Source: Saitoella complicata NRRL Y-17804
Lineage: Eukaryota > Ascomycota > Saitoellomycetes > Saitoellales > Saitoellaceae
Direction of reading: 5' to 3'
NCBI RefSeq assembly: GCF_001661265.1
Contig: NW_017567008.1
Coordinates: 305,697-369,696 of the forward strand
Length of the DNA: 64,000 bases
Made by a program: the position numbers and the translations under genes. Positions 31,203 to 42,822 of this stretch are shown piece after piece. Position 1 is the stretch's first letter; every line of letters begins with the position of its first letter. The notes under the pieces were generated by a model. The model was given only the letters and a program-made list of their open reading frames with translations, was not told where the DNA came from and made no database searches.

Positions 31203-31802
31203 ATGGGCTTTCCACTATCGACATACTCTACAACTGAGACGACGACGAGAGAAGCGGAGAGTGCAAAGCCACCCAATGCAGCGGAGGTGTTGGCCGCAAA
31301 AGTCGAGAGGATCGCGACCACCCTCCTACAATCACAATCTCGAAGACATCACAACCGCACCACCCATACCCACACCGAAGGAACCTCGAGGGGAGCATGT
31401 TGTTTAGAGGGATACAGCGTGGAACGTTTCGCCGAAGATCTCCAACCTGACGATAAATTCGTACAACGCATCTTCGAACTGCTCCTCAAAGAAACCGCAA
31501 TGCGGGCACGTCAATCCAACACCGCCTCCTCCTCTGTCTCAAACTCCGGCTTCTCAACCCCCGCACCAAAACCGGAAGAACCCCTCCCCTCACAGCTGCA
31601 CCAGAGACCGAGAGTCGTCGCCGCACCAACCCAAGCCTGGGCATACGACGTCACGCCCCCCATGGGTTCATATCCCTACGAAAGCGCGGAGTGGGAAGAG
31701 GGCGAGAGTGAGGAGTACGAGTTTACGGAGGATGAGGAGGGTGGGGAGGATGTGGAGGGGGAGATGTGGAGTCCGGTTGAGGTTGGGAGTGGGTGGGTTT
31801 AG
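31203..31802 (+). CDS. Unknown acidic protein
   Basis: Intronless, 199 aa, no family recognised. It has an N-terminal Ser/Thr-rich part with a short helical stretch (AAEVLAAKVERIATTLLQSQ). A mid block (EGYSVERFAEDLQPDDKFVQRIFELLLKETAMR is the most structured-looking part) is followed by a strongly acidic C-terminus (EEGESEEYEFTEDEEGGEDVEG). There is no membrane segment. The CT-rich promoter and usable ATG context support a real gene, but codon bias alone cannot settle it. Confidence 0.5.
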   Translation: MGFPLSTYSTTETTTREAESAKPPNAAEVLAAKVERIATTLLQSQSRRHHNRTTHTHTEGTSRGACCLEGYSVERFAEDLQPDDKFVQRIFELLLKETAMRARQSNTASSSVSNSGFSTPAPKPEEPLPSQLHQRPRVVAAPTQAWAYDVTPPMGSYPYESAEWEEGESEEYEFTEDEEGGEDVEGEMWSPVEVGSGWV

Positions 31803-32305
31803 TCGAGTCAAGTCCGAAGGGGTTGGGTTTGGGGAAGTGGATGGGAGAAAAGGATACCATGCGATCATGCAATCGCATACGACACACTACAGAACATTGC
31901 GCTCTGCTACAATGGCAATTGGCAACTGGCTTCTACGGGACAACGAGGATTTTCGGATTTTTGGAGTTTGATTCATTATATCCAGGGTGAGGTGCTTGAT
32001 AGCATAGTGATGAGACTTTTGGTTTTGCTTTATTCATTTGAGTGTGCTCTTCATGCTCTGCGTCCTGACTGCGCAGTGCTCGAATGGTGCATACACCCCG
32101 GTGGTCTCTATAACCGACATCCTTTGTAGCCCTGTCGCCCGACATAGGCGTGAATTGCTCGCTACGCCGTCTTACATCTGTTCTCATCACATATCGTACA
32201 TCACACGCCCTATTACTGGTTCCGTAACTCTCGAAAAAGTCCGTTCACCACTTCCTCCCAGCCTGTACACACCCATTAGCCCAATCGCCACACCCTCTTC
32301 CCATC
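31803..32305. other. Intergenic
   Basis: Convergent 3' flanks of the acidic protein and NDUFAF8. Several short open frames exist on both strands but none has recognisable content. Confidence 0.4.
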
Positions 32306-32488
32306 TCATATACATACCGCCTTCATAACACACTCCTTAAACGCCAAAAACTCCTTCTCGCACGCATTCTTGTGGATATTCTCATATTGTGCCACCACGC
32401 ATTTCCCGTATACTGCTGATTGCGCCGAGCAGGCGGATATTGAGGAGGCGAGGCGTTGGAGGGGTTTGCCTGGTGCTGAGCGGGTCAT
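32306..32488 (-). CDS. Twin CX9C protein, NDUFAF8-like complex I assembly factor
   Basis: A 60-residue protein with two CX9C motifs: C-SAQSAVYGK-C and C-EKEFLAFKE-C. These form a coiled coil-helix-coiled coil-helix hairpin oxidised by Mia40 in the mitochondrial intermembrane space. The spacing and the AVYGKCV / EFLAFKEC words match NDUFAF8 (C17orf89), which stabilises NDUFAF5 for complex I assembly. The ATG at 32488 (MTRSAPGKPLQRLASS) is preferred: it gives the normal length. An upstream in-frame ATG at 32572 would add a His/Pro-rich run unlike the family. Confidence 0.75.
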   Translation of the reverse strand: MTRSAPGKPLQRLASSISACSAQSAVYGKCVVAQYENIHKNACEKEFLAFKECVMKAVCI

Positions 32489-32653
32489 GATGGAAGAGGG
32501 GGGGGGTGAAGGGTGATGTATGCGTTGGGTGCCGAGAAGGGAATGGTGTGGGAGGGGATGCAGGGGATGCATGTCAACGTTACAGGGTGAAGCTCACTTG
32601 GGCGTATTGTGAAAAAGTCGGTTGATGAGTTCTAAGGTGATTTGGTTGATGGA

Positions 32654-33907
32654 ATGGAGTATGTGGAAGAGGAAGACACTGACACGAAGCTCGCTATCCT
32701 TGCCTCCATTCTGACGGAGACTTCGACTTCGCCGGAAGAGTTACTTGAGTTACTACTCCAGGCTGATGGGAGTGTCGAGAAGGCGGTGGAAAATCATTTG
32801 GACAAATACATCGGTCAGCCAAGCGCTACTGGAAAGCGTAAGCCGCTGGAGAAGCAGAATAGCATAATGGATCACTTTGGCGGACCGCCTTCTCCCAAGC
32901 GGCTGAAAGCCTCGTCCGAGCTGGTCTCGGGGGCTTCGGGCTCATTTGATGGTCCGGATGTTGCGTCCATGCTAAAGTGGACGGAAAGTGCGGAGAGAAA
33001 GAAGCGAGAGTTCGAGAAACCACTGCATGTTTACCTCCCAGAGCATCTCGAATCTCTTGCACCATGCACCCTCCACCTTAACTTCCTTCCACCAGACCTG
33101 GCTAAACGACTTACTCAACGCCTACTTGACGAAAGCAAGACATGGAAAAGCAATCAATTCAGGTTGTTTGACAAAACCGTTAGCTCGCCGCATACGACAT
33201 GTTTCTACGTTGAGGATGGAAAGGATTGGGTGAGTGGGGGGTTTTCGTACAACGGAAAGCCCTTACCAGATGTGCGAATGTTTCCGCCAGAGTTGATGGA
33301 AGCGAAGCCGTACGTTACTTTGTTGGTCAACAAAATCCTCAGCGAGCGTGAGAGAATGCGATACCAAATTCCAGCAGGCGAATGGGAACCCAACGTTGCG
33401 TTCACGAACTTATATGCAGGCGCACACCAAAGCGTCGGTGCACATGCCGACCAGTTGACGTATCTTGGTCCGCATTGTGTTATCGCGAGTTTGTCTCTGG
33501 GGGTTGAGAGGGAGTTTCGGATTCGGAAGACGACGCCTGGGGTTAAGAATGCGGATAGTGCAGCCCGTGCACTCTCAATTCATCTACCGGATAACAGTTT
33601 GTTGATTATGCACCCGCCCATGCAGGAAACTTACAAACACTCCATTCACCCCGCTCGGACATTGACGCCCCATCCAATCATCGGGACCTCGAGGATCAAT
33701 ATCACGTATAGGATGTATCGCAAATCATATGTTCCGCCTGATGGAGGTAAGAAGTGTAGGTGTGGTGTTACGGCTGTGTTGAAGACCGTGATGAAACAGG
33801 AGAAGAATGCGGGGAGGTGGTGTTGGATGTGTGATAATCGGGAGAAGCCGTGTGGGTTCTTTGAGTGGGCGGAGTTTGAGGAGAGTGGTGAGCTGAAGGC
33901 AAGGTAG
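32654..33907 (+). CDS. AlkB-like 2OG-Fe(II) dioxygenase with CUE and GRF domains
   Basis: Predicted nucleic-acid demethylase that removes alkyl groups from DNA or RNA bases by oxidation. Intronless, 417 aa. Order: a CUE-like ubiquitin-binding domain (about 10-60, KLAILASILTETSTSPEELLELLLQADGSVEKAVE), a linker with a PIP-like QNSIMDHFGG, and the AlkB domain. In the latter, Fe ligands are HAD in QSVGAHADQLTY, the distal His in ETYKHSIHP, and the 2OG-binding Arg in SRINITYRMY. The tail is a GRF-type zinc finger with Cys pairs CRCG and CWMCDNREKPCGFFEWAEF. The AlkB type is ALKBH2/3-like (NLYAGAHQSVGAH). The QxxxxxFF-like PIP hint suggests replication-coupled repair but is only an inference. Confidence 0.88.
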   Translation: MEYVEEEDTDTKLAILASILTETSTSPEELLELLLQADGSVEKAVENHLDKYIGQPSATGKRKPLEKQNSIMDHFGGPPSPKRLKASSELVSGASGSFDGPDVASMLKWTESAERKKREFEKPLHVYLPEHLESLAPCTLHLNFLPPDLAKRLTQRLLDESKTWKSNQFRLFDKTVSSPHTTCFYVEDGKDWVSGGFSYNGKPLPDVRMFPPELMEAKPYVTLLVNKILSERERMRYQIPAGEWEPNVAFTNLYAGAHQSVGAHADQLTYLGPHCVIASLSLGVEREFRIRKTTPGVKNADSAARALSIHLPDNSLLIMHPPMQETYKHSIHPARTLTPHPIIGTSRINITYRMYRKSYVPPDGGKKCRCGVTAVLKTVMKQEKNAGRWCWMCDNREKPCGFFEWAEFEESGELKAR

Positions 33908-34180
33908 CTTGGTTGTTTGGGGAAGTTTCATGAGGTGTATGCTAGCGATAATAGTGTATTGATACGTGTAGAAGTAGCGTGAGAATAATGATGTTGTTCA
34001 CTGAAGCATTACACCAAAAACCGAGTCATCCTTCTTTGGTCAAGGGGCCCTGCGAGTCCAATACTGACTGCTGTGACGATACCCAATAGATGGACGGTCT
34101 TCCCACGGGTGGTCGGCTCTTGGCGCCGTATGCGATGACATCACTTCAAAGTGCTACACCAGATCAACCAGCAAACAGCC

Positions 34181-35472
34181 ATGATGGATCAACCAGCCAT
34201 GACGGATCAGAACGAGCAGAAGCAAATGGAGAAGGCCGAGCAGCACGCACAAATCCCCGTCGAGGATCCCGCCACCGCTCCAGACACCCTTACGGACTAC
34301 CACAAAGAAGGCGATCATGCTCGACTTTCCTCCGCCCTCTCCTCCTTGGTATCAAAGTCAGCATCATCCGGAGAGAGCGTGATGATGAACCTTTTAGCCC
34401 CGGCAACGGGCGTCATCAAGAAGTCCGGTTGGCTGGACATGTCGAAGAATGCGTTCAGCGTCATGGGCAATTACGCCGATAGCTGGAATTATGGAAACTA
34501 TGTCATTGTAAGAAAGACGGGGGAGAAGAAGTGGGAGTCGATGCCGCTTTATGCCAGGATTGGGATGCATTTGCTGTATGGCACTCCGTCATGACTCCTC
34601 GTTATGCAACGTCGCTGACGTCGAGGCCACACAGATTTGTCGGTAGAGCCGAACGCACACTACTCGAAGACGGGTACCTCCACACGCTCTTCAAAAAGGA
34701 GTCAGTCCAGTCAGGATTGAACTTCGAGAACCCAGCTTCAGCCGCCAATATCCCCCACTTCGTCTCCGTGTACAAACTTCCTCTCGAGGACCTACTCGAG
34801 CCCGATCTTACCAAATACAAGAACTTCAACGACTTCTTCGCGAGAAGGCTGAAACCAGATGCAAGGATCATTGAGGGAAAGGGTGATGAAACCGTCTTCA
34901 CAAGTCCCGCAGACTGCCGATGCACAGTCTTCCAAACCATTGACCTCGCTACCCAGTACTGGATCAAGGGCAAGAAGTTCACACTCGGCAACCTCATTGA
35001 CGACGACGAACTCGCCAAGAAGTACGTCGGAGGAAACATCGGCCTCTTCCGTCTCGCACCACAAGACTACCACCGCTTCCACTCCCCGGCAGACTGCACG
35101 GTCGGCACCGTCCACGACATCACAGGGACATACTACACCGTCAACCCAATGGCCGTACACGAGGACCTCAATGTCTTCACCGAAAACAAACGGAGCGTCA
35201 TGCAACTCCACCACACACGTTCCTCCATCCCAATCCTCTTCGTTGCGATCGGGGCATTGTTGGTGGGGAGTATCGAGTGGACGGTAAAGGAGGGGGAGAA
35301 GGTTGGGAAGGGGGATGAGCTTGGGTGTTTTAAGTATGGAGGGAGTACGGTTATTGTTGTGTGGCCGGAGGAGTTGGGGGTGGAGTTTGATCAGGATTTG
35401 GTAGAGAACTCGATTTCGAGGATGGAGACGGTTGTTGAGGTTGGGAACAGGGTTGGTACGATGAAGACGTGA
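34181..35472 (+). CDS. Phosphatidylserine decarboxylase
   Basis: Converts phosphatidylserine to phosphatidylethanolamine with a pyruvoyl group made by self-cleavage. Two exons (34181-34575, 34635-35472) give 410 aa. The cleavage motif is GGST in CFKYGGSTVIVVW, where Ser becomes pyruvoyl. Conserved histidines and substrate motifs are seen in RLAPQDYHRFHSPADC and NPMAVHEDLNVFTENKR. The FNDFFARRLKPDAR block is typical. There is no N-terminal membrane segment or mitochondrial presequence, so it is neither the classic Psd1 nor a C2-domain Psd2, but one of the short soluble fungal forms. The donor at GTATGG (34576) rather than the later GTCATG gives the family-like RIGMHLLF. Confidence 0.9.
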
Positions 35473-35731
35473 TCTACGAATCATTGTACGATATTATTTG
35501 GAAAGTGGAAAGTTAGGGCGTTATTTGTTTCTGATACAGTATATTGTCCATGCCGGAATCCAGTCCATCATCTAAGCATAATGTAGATCTCCCACAGAAT
35601 CATCCATCACATCACTGACGAGAAAACGCCTTTTGCTCCAGACGCTAATAAACGACAAACAAACTGGGTATATCTATCGTCTCATTCCTTCATCCCTCAT
35701 TCTCCACGCTCAACGCTCCACATTACGACAC

Positions 35732-36776
35732 TTAAATAAGGGTGTCCAAGAAACGACCAGCAAACTCAACACCGGCGAACGTAGCCGCGTTCGCAGGGAA
35801 AGACCTCAACAATGCCGGTCCGATACCAGGGAAGAAAGCCTTGATACCGCCATTTCTGTAGAGGGTGCTGCAGACCTGGCTCAAGCTCCTCGCCTCACCA
35901 GACTGCAACTGGGACTTGATGGTGTCGATAGGGAACACCAATGTCCACATAGCAATACCAGCACTTCCACCAGCCATGATGATAGCACTCAATGGAGGTG
36001 CCTCAGCGTCTTCTGGGGTCAACTTCTTCTTGAGGATTTCGTAGGTAGCGAAGTATGCCGCGGACCCGGGTCCATCACGCGCGAGCGTAGCAAAGGATCC
36101 ACGGAAAACGGAGCGGAGACCACCCTCCTGGTAGAGCTTCCTCATGACGTCAAATGAACCGTTATACTTCTTCTCAGATCCCGAACCCTGAATTTGGAGG
36201 AGGACCTTGACGCGCTCGAAGGGGGCTGTGAGGATAGTCATGGGTACCGCGGAGAAGAATCCAGCGATTGCCATATCGGTCGTGGAGAGCTGAGCCTTCT
36301 CATCGTATCCGTGGTATTGACGGACTAGTCTCTTTCCAACATCGTATCCCCAGAACGAAACCGCGAAAATCGGGGTAACACCCGCCAATGGCGCACCAAC
36401 ACCCGCATACAAACCCGTCGCACCACTCTTTGCGATGGTCTGCTTGACTACATCGAGAGCGCCCTTATAAACGCCCGGCGCGGCGGTCTGCATTCGTACT
36501 TTGACGAGGTCGAAGGGGTGACCGACGAGGACGGCGCAGATACCGCCGAAACCGCCCGATGCGAAGGATTTTGCATTGGAGATGAAAGATGATTTCGGGG
36601 TGTCGAGGACGGCGGCGGGGTTGGGAATGGATTCGAGAACGGTGTCTGAGAGGGATGTTAGCCAATTGAGTCCGTTGGAGGGATGTATGCTGCGCAATTG
36701 CTCGTTAACCCGGGGTGTATGCTGCGCCCAATTGCAGTTGCGGAGGAGTGAAACACGTACCTACTGCGTCGCTCAT
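35732..36776 (-). CDS. Mitochondrial carnitine/acylcarnitine carrier
   Basis: Inner-membrane carrier that exchanges acylcarnitine for carnitine so that fatty and acetyl units enter mitochondria. A 16-base first exon (36776-36761, MSDAV...) is spliced over a 115-nt intron to 36645-35732, giving 309 aa. Three carrier repeats are present with the signature PxDxxKxR: GHPFDLVKVRMQT, TAPFERVKVLLQIQG, FPIDTIKSQLQSG. The contact-point residues and the GGFGGICAVLVGHPFDLVKVRMQ entry are those of Crc1/AcuH. The long intron contains a direct repeat of TGTATGCTGCGC. Confidence 0.92.
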
Positions 36777-37008
36777 GTTGTCGGTCTTTGTATTGTCTAT
36801 GGTGTTGTTGGTCGTTCACTTGCAAGATGCCTTGTTGGCCTTTTAAGGTTGCGACTGGATTAATGGCGTCTTCCGTCGGAGGACCGGGAGTGGGGATCTT
36901 ACACGTGAAAGGACTGATGCGCTGACGTGGGGGAAAACATGGAGACGAGCTGACCTCCGAGACTTGCAGCAAATACAGATAACATTGGAAGAAAGGGGAA
37001 ACTACGTA

Positions 37009-38469
37009 TTATTGTTGTTTTTTCAATCTAGCGACCGTGATGGTGGATACCTTGGGGAATGCATCATGGAGGTCTTTAGCAACCACCATGATTTTTCGGC
37101 TGGAGTGGATCGTTCCTTTGATGTATCCCTGATCCACAAGGTTCGCTGCCATCGCTTCCACATCCAGTATATCCCATTCTGGTTCGTCATCTGGTGTGCA
37201 GCCAATACTCCGTACTGCGTCTGCGGCTCGCTGCGTCGACAACCGTGTCACCGCTAATAAGTCATCAAACCACACCTGATTTCCCTTTGGAGTTCTATTC
37301 TTGGTAAGGATATGTGTTCGTCGGAATAGTGATCGGAATAGGAGGAGTTGTAGACGGTCTCGGAGGATGAGGTAAACGCCCGACCTCAAGTACCACGCCT
37401 TGTGCATTTCGATCGTGAGAGCATGCAGAGCAAAGTCTCCTTTTCGCTGCGCATGAATCAGCGGCGAAAAGTACTCTGCGAGATTATATCGCCGTAATAA
37501 ATCCTCCCGTGGCAGCATACCGATGACGAGCCCGGCCGCGGTGAGGTATATCAGAATCAGCCGTCGATTGCGGACACTTGCGTCCATGCAATTATTGAAG
37601 GCCCATAGTAGATGTTCCCGTGCTGTCGGGAATTGGTTTCTGCTCAATTCATACCGGCCTTGGTAGTACCGGTACTCCACAATCTGCGAAAGGGGGTAGC
37701 CCTCTATCTTGGTGATTTGGCTTCTGATACTCTCCATTGTTGTCCCCATCAATGTCGTTTTCCGCAGCTGTTACACATCCGTCAGCATGTCTTCTGAGCA
37801 AGGAACCATGCAACACACCCTAAAGTATAATCTGAAGAGGAGATTCGCGACATGGTACGCCGCGCTCCGCTTCGAGGGAACCTGACAAATATGAGGATGC
37901 ATTCTCTGCAAGAGCGTCGCCGCCTTCTCCGTGTTACCCAGCGCACGATTTCCAGTCATTTGGTCAGCCGCTATGCTCAGCTCCGCATACCATCTCGCCA
38001 TTCGCATCACTAGAGTATTAAGGAATCCTGCGTCGTTACCGTAGGCGGCATGAAGTTGGTTCATGAGTTTGGAGTAGTGCTCAAAAACAGACACTTCTGA
38101 TGAGTAATCGCAGTTCTTCATGAATGTGAGGTACCCATAGACGAGGTTTCCGAAAGCTCGGGATCCTCCTTGGTCAAGGTTGTCACAGAGGTCCTCCACG
38201 ACATTGGCGTTTGTCTGTATAGCAGTATGAGCATCCCCCTTCGCGGATGAACAGACTACGAGTTATACCTGGAGTAGTTCTCTTCTTAGGTCAGGATAAC
38301 CAGGCGTATTTGGATCGAAGATGAACAGAGAGCTGATCGATTGCGAGTTCTTTGTGTCGTTCGCGGTCTTGATCAGAGCGAGGTATTGAGCGAGGAGCGG
38401 ACCAGCGCTCATCGAGGTGTATGCTGTCTGCTTCTGTTGGTGGAGTACTCGTGCCCGGGTATACGACAT
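37009..38469 (-). CDS. PCI-domain protein PCID2/THP1, TREX-2 subunit
   Basis: Thp1/PCID2 pairs with Sac3 and Sem1/Dss1 in the TREX-2 complex, which couples transcription to mRNA export at nuclear pores. Three exons (38469-38269, 38214-37819, 37767-37009) give 451 aa. The N-terminal TPR-like helices lead to the PCI winged helix (about 300-430) with the family phrases NLLFRLYFR, LLWAFNNCMDASVRNRRLILIYL and ANLVDQGYIKGTIHSSRKIMVV. The start codon is only 83 bp from that of the divergent TM9 gene. Confidence 0.9.
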
Positions 38470-38552
38470 CACGTGTGTAGGCAGGGCCCCGCCAAACACG
38501 TCACCGCCCACCAGAGAAGCTCACCACCAGCATTCATTCACCGTTCTCCATC
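38470..38552. promoter_or_regulatory. 83-bp divergent promoter, PCID2 / TM9 protein
   Basis: Only 83 bp lie between the two start codons of oppositely transcribed, well-supported genes. Both core promoters and 5' UTRs must overlap here or extend into the neighbouring coding region. A CACGT sequence lies near 38470. Confidence 0.6.
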
Positions 38553-40670
38553 ATGCGATCAGGATCAGTCGTAGGCCTCCTAGCACTCGCCGGAGTAGCC
38601 AATGCGTTCTATATCCCGGGAACACATCCTACGAATTACGATGTTGGCCAGGAAGTCCCTGTCACGGTCAATGTTTTGACCCCGGATACGGAGGGAAATA
38701 GTCAGACATTGAAGAGTTTGATTTCATATGATTGTAGCTCTCGCATCTGCTCAAACTTGACTGTATACTGATCAGTGGGTGTTACAGATTACCACCCTTC
38801 TTTCCACTTCTGCCAACCACAAGGCGGACCAAAGCGAGTATCAGAGTCCCTAGGCTCAATTATCTTCGGTGACCGGATCCAGACATCACCATTCGATGTC
38901 TCGATGCAAACAGATACAGAATGCTACCACCTCTGCACCTCCACCATCCCCGCCTCCGACGCGAAATTCGTGAACGACCGAATTCGGGAAGACTACAAAT
39001 ACAACATCCTCGTCGACGGACTACCAGCCGCGAGGGTAAAGTACGATACGCTAACAGAGACGGAGTATTACTCGAATGGGTTTGAGTTGGGGGAGGTTAT
39101 TGGGGCAGATGAAAATGGTGATGGCGGGGTGCCGCATCTGAATAATCATTATGAGATTATCGTGGAGTACCACCAGATACAGGACAAGTACCGCGTGGTG
39201 GGGGTTATCATTCAACCTGAATCTCGTGCTCACCGCGCAGATCCTTGCGCGAAGACTGGAGAGGCCGTGACACCGATGATTTTGAGCGAGGAGACGGATA
39301 ACCAGGTGGACTACACGTACTCCGTCCGCTGGCAGCATTCCGATACCGTTTGGGCTACACGATGGGATAAGTACCTCCATACCTCCGCTCCCCAGATTCA
39401 TTGGTTCTCACTCATCAACTCTGCCGTGATCGTGGCGATGTTGACCGCGCTCACGGCCGGCACTGTCATCCGCGCCCTCCGCCACGACTTTGCCCGGTAT
39501 AACGCCCTCGACTTCGATTCAGAAGATGCCATGGTCCAAGAAGACTCCGGTTGGAAACTGATCCACGGGGATGTTTTCCGCCCTCCACGTCGCCGCATGA
39601 CACTCTCCGTCCTCCTCGGATCCGGGGCGCAGCTCTTTTTCATGACAGGCGCCACGATATTATTCTGCGCACTCGGTTTCCTGAGTCCGCAGCAGAGAGG
39701 GGGTGTAGGGACGTTCATGGTGATCGTGTGGACGTTGTGTAGTTTCGTGAGTGGGTATGTCAGTGCGAGGACGTATCGGACCCTTGGTGGGGAGGCGTGG
39801 AAGCAGAATTTGGTGTTGACGCCTTTGTTGGTGCCTGGGTTTGTCTTCCTGCGTTACTGAGAATGATTTGAGTGCTGACTAGGGTGACAGTGTTGTTTTT
39901 GGGACGTTTTTCCTGCTGAACCTCTTTTTGGTTGGGGCTGGGTCTTCGGGGGCGGTGCCGTTTGGGACGATGGTGCTTATCGTTGCGTTGTGGTTCTTGA
40001 TTTCGGTGCCGTTGAGTGTTGCTGGGTCGCTGCTTGGGTTTAGGCAGCCTCCCATCGCTGCGCCTATCAAGACGAACCAGGTATACCAAATATTCTTCGT
40101 CTCCTCTTTTAGAAGTTGCTGATCAGTTTGGTATAGATCCCACGCCAAATTCCGGAGCAGGTTACGTATTTGAAGCCGATTCCTTCGATGATGTTGGCGG
40201 GTATTTTGCCGTTTGGTGCGATCTTTGTGGAGTTGTACTTTATTATGAACTCCATTTGGCATCATCAGGCATACTATATGTTTGGATTCTTGTTCTTGTG
40301 CTATGGAATGATGGTGCGTACATTAAGATTTGCTGTGTTTGACATACTAACTCGAGATTGTACGCAGATTGTCACATGTGCTGCGGTAACAGTCTTGATG
40401 TCCTACTTCCAGCTGTGTTCCGAGAACTACCACTGGTGGTGGCGCTCGTTCTTCACTGCTGGCGCGACGGCTTTCTATATCTTCATCAACTCGCTCATCT
40501 ACTGGGCGACCCGACTCTCGTTTGGAGGACACAATGTGACGAGTAGCGTGCTATACCTCGGATACTCGCTCATGATCAGCTTCTTGGCATTCGTGCTGAC
40601 GGGGACGATTGGATTCTTCTCGACATATGCGTTCGTGAGGAAGATCTATGGAGCGATCAAGGTGGATTAA
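38553..40670 (+). CDS. TM9/nonaspanin (EMP70 family) membrane protein
   Basis: Nonaspanins are nine-span Golgi/endosome proteins that help sort membrane cargo, including glycine-rich transmembrane domains, and are linked to adhesion and copper homeostasis in yeast. Five exons (38553-38733, 38788-39838, 39891-40080, 40137-40313, 40368-40670) give 633 aa. A signal peptide (MRSGSVVGLLALAGVANAFYIPG) is followed by the lumenal EMP70 domain (to about 280), where DYYHPSFHFC and SPFDVSMQTDTECYHLC are typical. Nine membrane segments follow. The C-terminus ends AFVRKIYGAIKVD; the KxD retrieval-type end is the standard KIY..KVD signal of the family. Confidence 0.93.
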
Positions 40671-40866
40671 CCTAGGTCCAGCTATATAAAATTCCAAGTT
40701 TTGGTTGTTCTATCTGTTATGTCACGGTGCTTAAACTCCAACCCATGTGCGCCCACATCGTGCAACCCCGGCCGGGCAACCGAGAGGCGAGACATGAAGC
40801 ACATAAACCCTGTCCACCTCCAAGTGGGAAGAGTAGAACGACAATACACGACAATCGGATCAAACA

Positions 40867-42630
40867 ATGAACTTGGAATCCTTGAAGGATCGCTTCGCCG
40901 TTGCTTCGGCGGATGAGCGAAGGCAGTTGTGCGTTATCTCTCACAATTTGCTGCTGATCAATGAACTGACTGGACGGATCGCGATAGACTTAGCATGCTG
41001 GTCGATGCCTCGAGACCGAGTGACCTATGGCACCTGCAATCTGCACTCTCCCGAAAGAAGGGTTCATACTTTGATATCGTGTCTGCTTTGCCGGCGGAGC
41101 TGTTGACGGGTTTGCTGGACTTACTGGAGATTAATGATTTTGGGAGAATGCAGATGGTACGTCGTATTACCTCTCGAGATCGCGGGATATGTGCTCAACG
41201 CTGCTTGACAGGTCTGTAAGAAGTGGCGGGAGCTGCTGACGTCGCCGCTTCATGCTCAATGGGCGCTCAAACGATACTACCCGCATGAATACACGGCGGA
41301 TATCGCGAGAGCGGCATCGATAAATGACGGCCGGTACGCACAGGAGTTCCAAAGAATCGCGGCACGAGGATGGGCAATGCAGACCGGCCACGCGAAGCAA
41401 TTCGGCATCCTATACCCCGAGGGCGTAGATCCGGCGAAGCCGGAGGAGACCTCATACCCGATCTTCACCATCTACAAAGAGGGATGGCTAGTCATGTACT
41501 CACACTACAACTCGGACCCAGCACGACTGATCACAATCCGGAATCTCCAGCACGGACTCGAAGCAGCCAACACAGAACGGAAAACGTTTTTCTATGCACC
41601 GAATCGGGAACAGATGGCGTTGATGTGCGTTGGGGGTGGACATATGGCCGGTGTGAGTTTTCGCAGGTATAGTCATTTGTTTCGAGGGTTGGTCCTCATT
41701 GTTGTGATAGATTGTGTGCTGACGCTGATGTGTGCAGGACGGCTTATGTGTGGAATCTTGTGGATGGGACGTTGGTGAATACGTTCAAGTTGGCGAGTGC
41801 TGCGGTGCACGCGATGGATTGTAATGAAAAGTATCTGGCGGCGGCGTTTGAACATGAGATCGTTATGTGGGATTTGGCAGAGAACAGGCTTGCGTCGTTC
41901 ATGCCGCTTGAGGTAAGTTGGGTTAGGATGTGTGCTTATGGTCCCAGCTGGCTTACAGAACCTCCAGTCTCTCGAGGCAAGAGTAGTAAAGGTCATCGGC
42001 ATGGCCATTGATGGTACCGATCCACGACTCATTTACACCGCTGTTCAAGAAATCCACGACGACAACAGCGAGCATTACCGCCTCGACTGCTTTGATGGCC
42101 TCACTGGTACACTTGCTAAGCGTGGTTACCTACCCGACATGGAAATCACCTTCGCCCAGCTCAACCGCGGCCGAAACAAGCTCTTCTTCACGCAATTCGA
42201 CCAGGACAACTACTGGAACGTCAACCTCGAGACAATGGAGTTCGACATGCGACCCTGCGAACACGTCACAGAGTACGCTGACGAAGAATACGGCCGCCTC
42301 TTCTTCCCTGATCGCCGCCTTCTGTTCCGCTACGTCCAGCCCGAACGAGAAACAGAAGCAGAAGGTCTTTACGTCGAATCCTACGATGACAAGACGGGGC
42401 AAGTGAGGATGTATAATCGGGTCGCGCATGACGAGGGGAAGGATCAGGGAAGACATCATGATATCAATACGAGTCATTTGTTGCAGGGGGATGAGGGGTG
42501 GATTGTGTATTGTCAGTTGAATAGGGCGTTGGTTTGGGGGTTTGAGGAGCCGGGGTATATGTATCCGAGTTCGGATCAGGCGCAGCCTGGGCCGAGATGT
42601 AATGGGACGGAGGCTGTTCCAGCAGATTGA
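40867..42630 (+). CDS. F-box protein with propeller-like C-terminus
   Basis: Probable substrate receptor of an SCF ubiquitin ligase. Five exons (40867-40928, 40988-41156, 41212-41666, 41738-41912, 41959-42630) give 510 aa. The F-box (about 50-95, FDIVSALPAELLTGLLDLL followed by RMQMVCKKWRELLTSPL) is preceded by a short helical extension. The rest contains scattered WD-like strands (VYVWNLVDG-type word TAYVWNLVDGTLVNTF; HEIVMWDLAENRLASF), which suggest a beta-propeller with weak repeats. The target is not predictable from sequence. Without splicing the first exon runs into a different frame. Confidence 0.8.
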
Positions 42631-42822
42631 GATTTAGGGAACGGAGGTCTCTTTAGGCAGAACGGATGATATGGTGAAAGCGCCACTTGCAAGTGCAGAA
42701 TAACAGTAATGTTTATTCCTATTCAATCAACTTTCCTTACTTAACGCCGTTTCCCATTTTGACTGTTTCTCAGTTACATCGGAGCACACATTTTATATCG
42801 TAGCAACATCTTCCCCTCTTCC

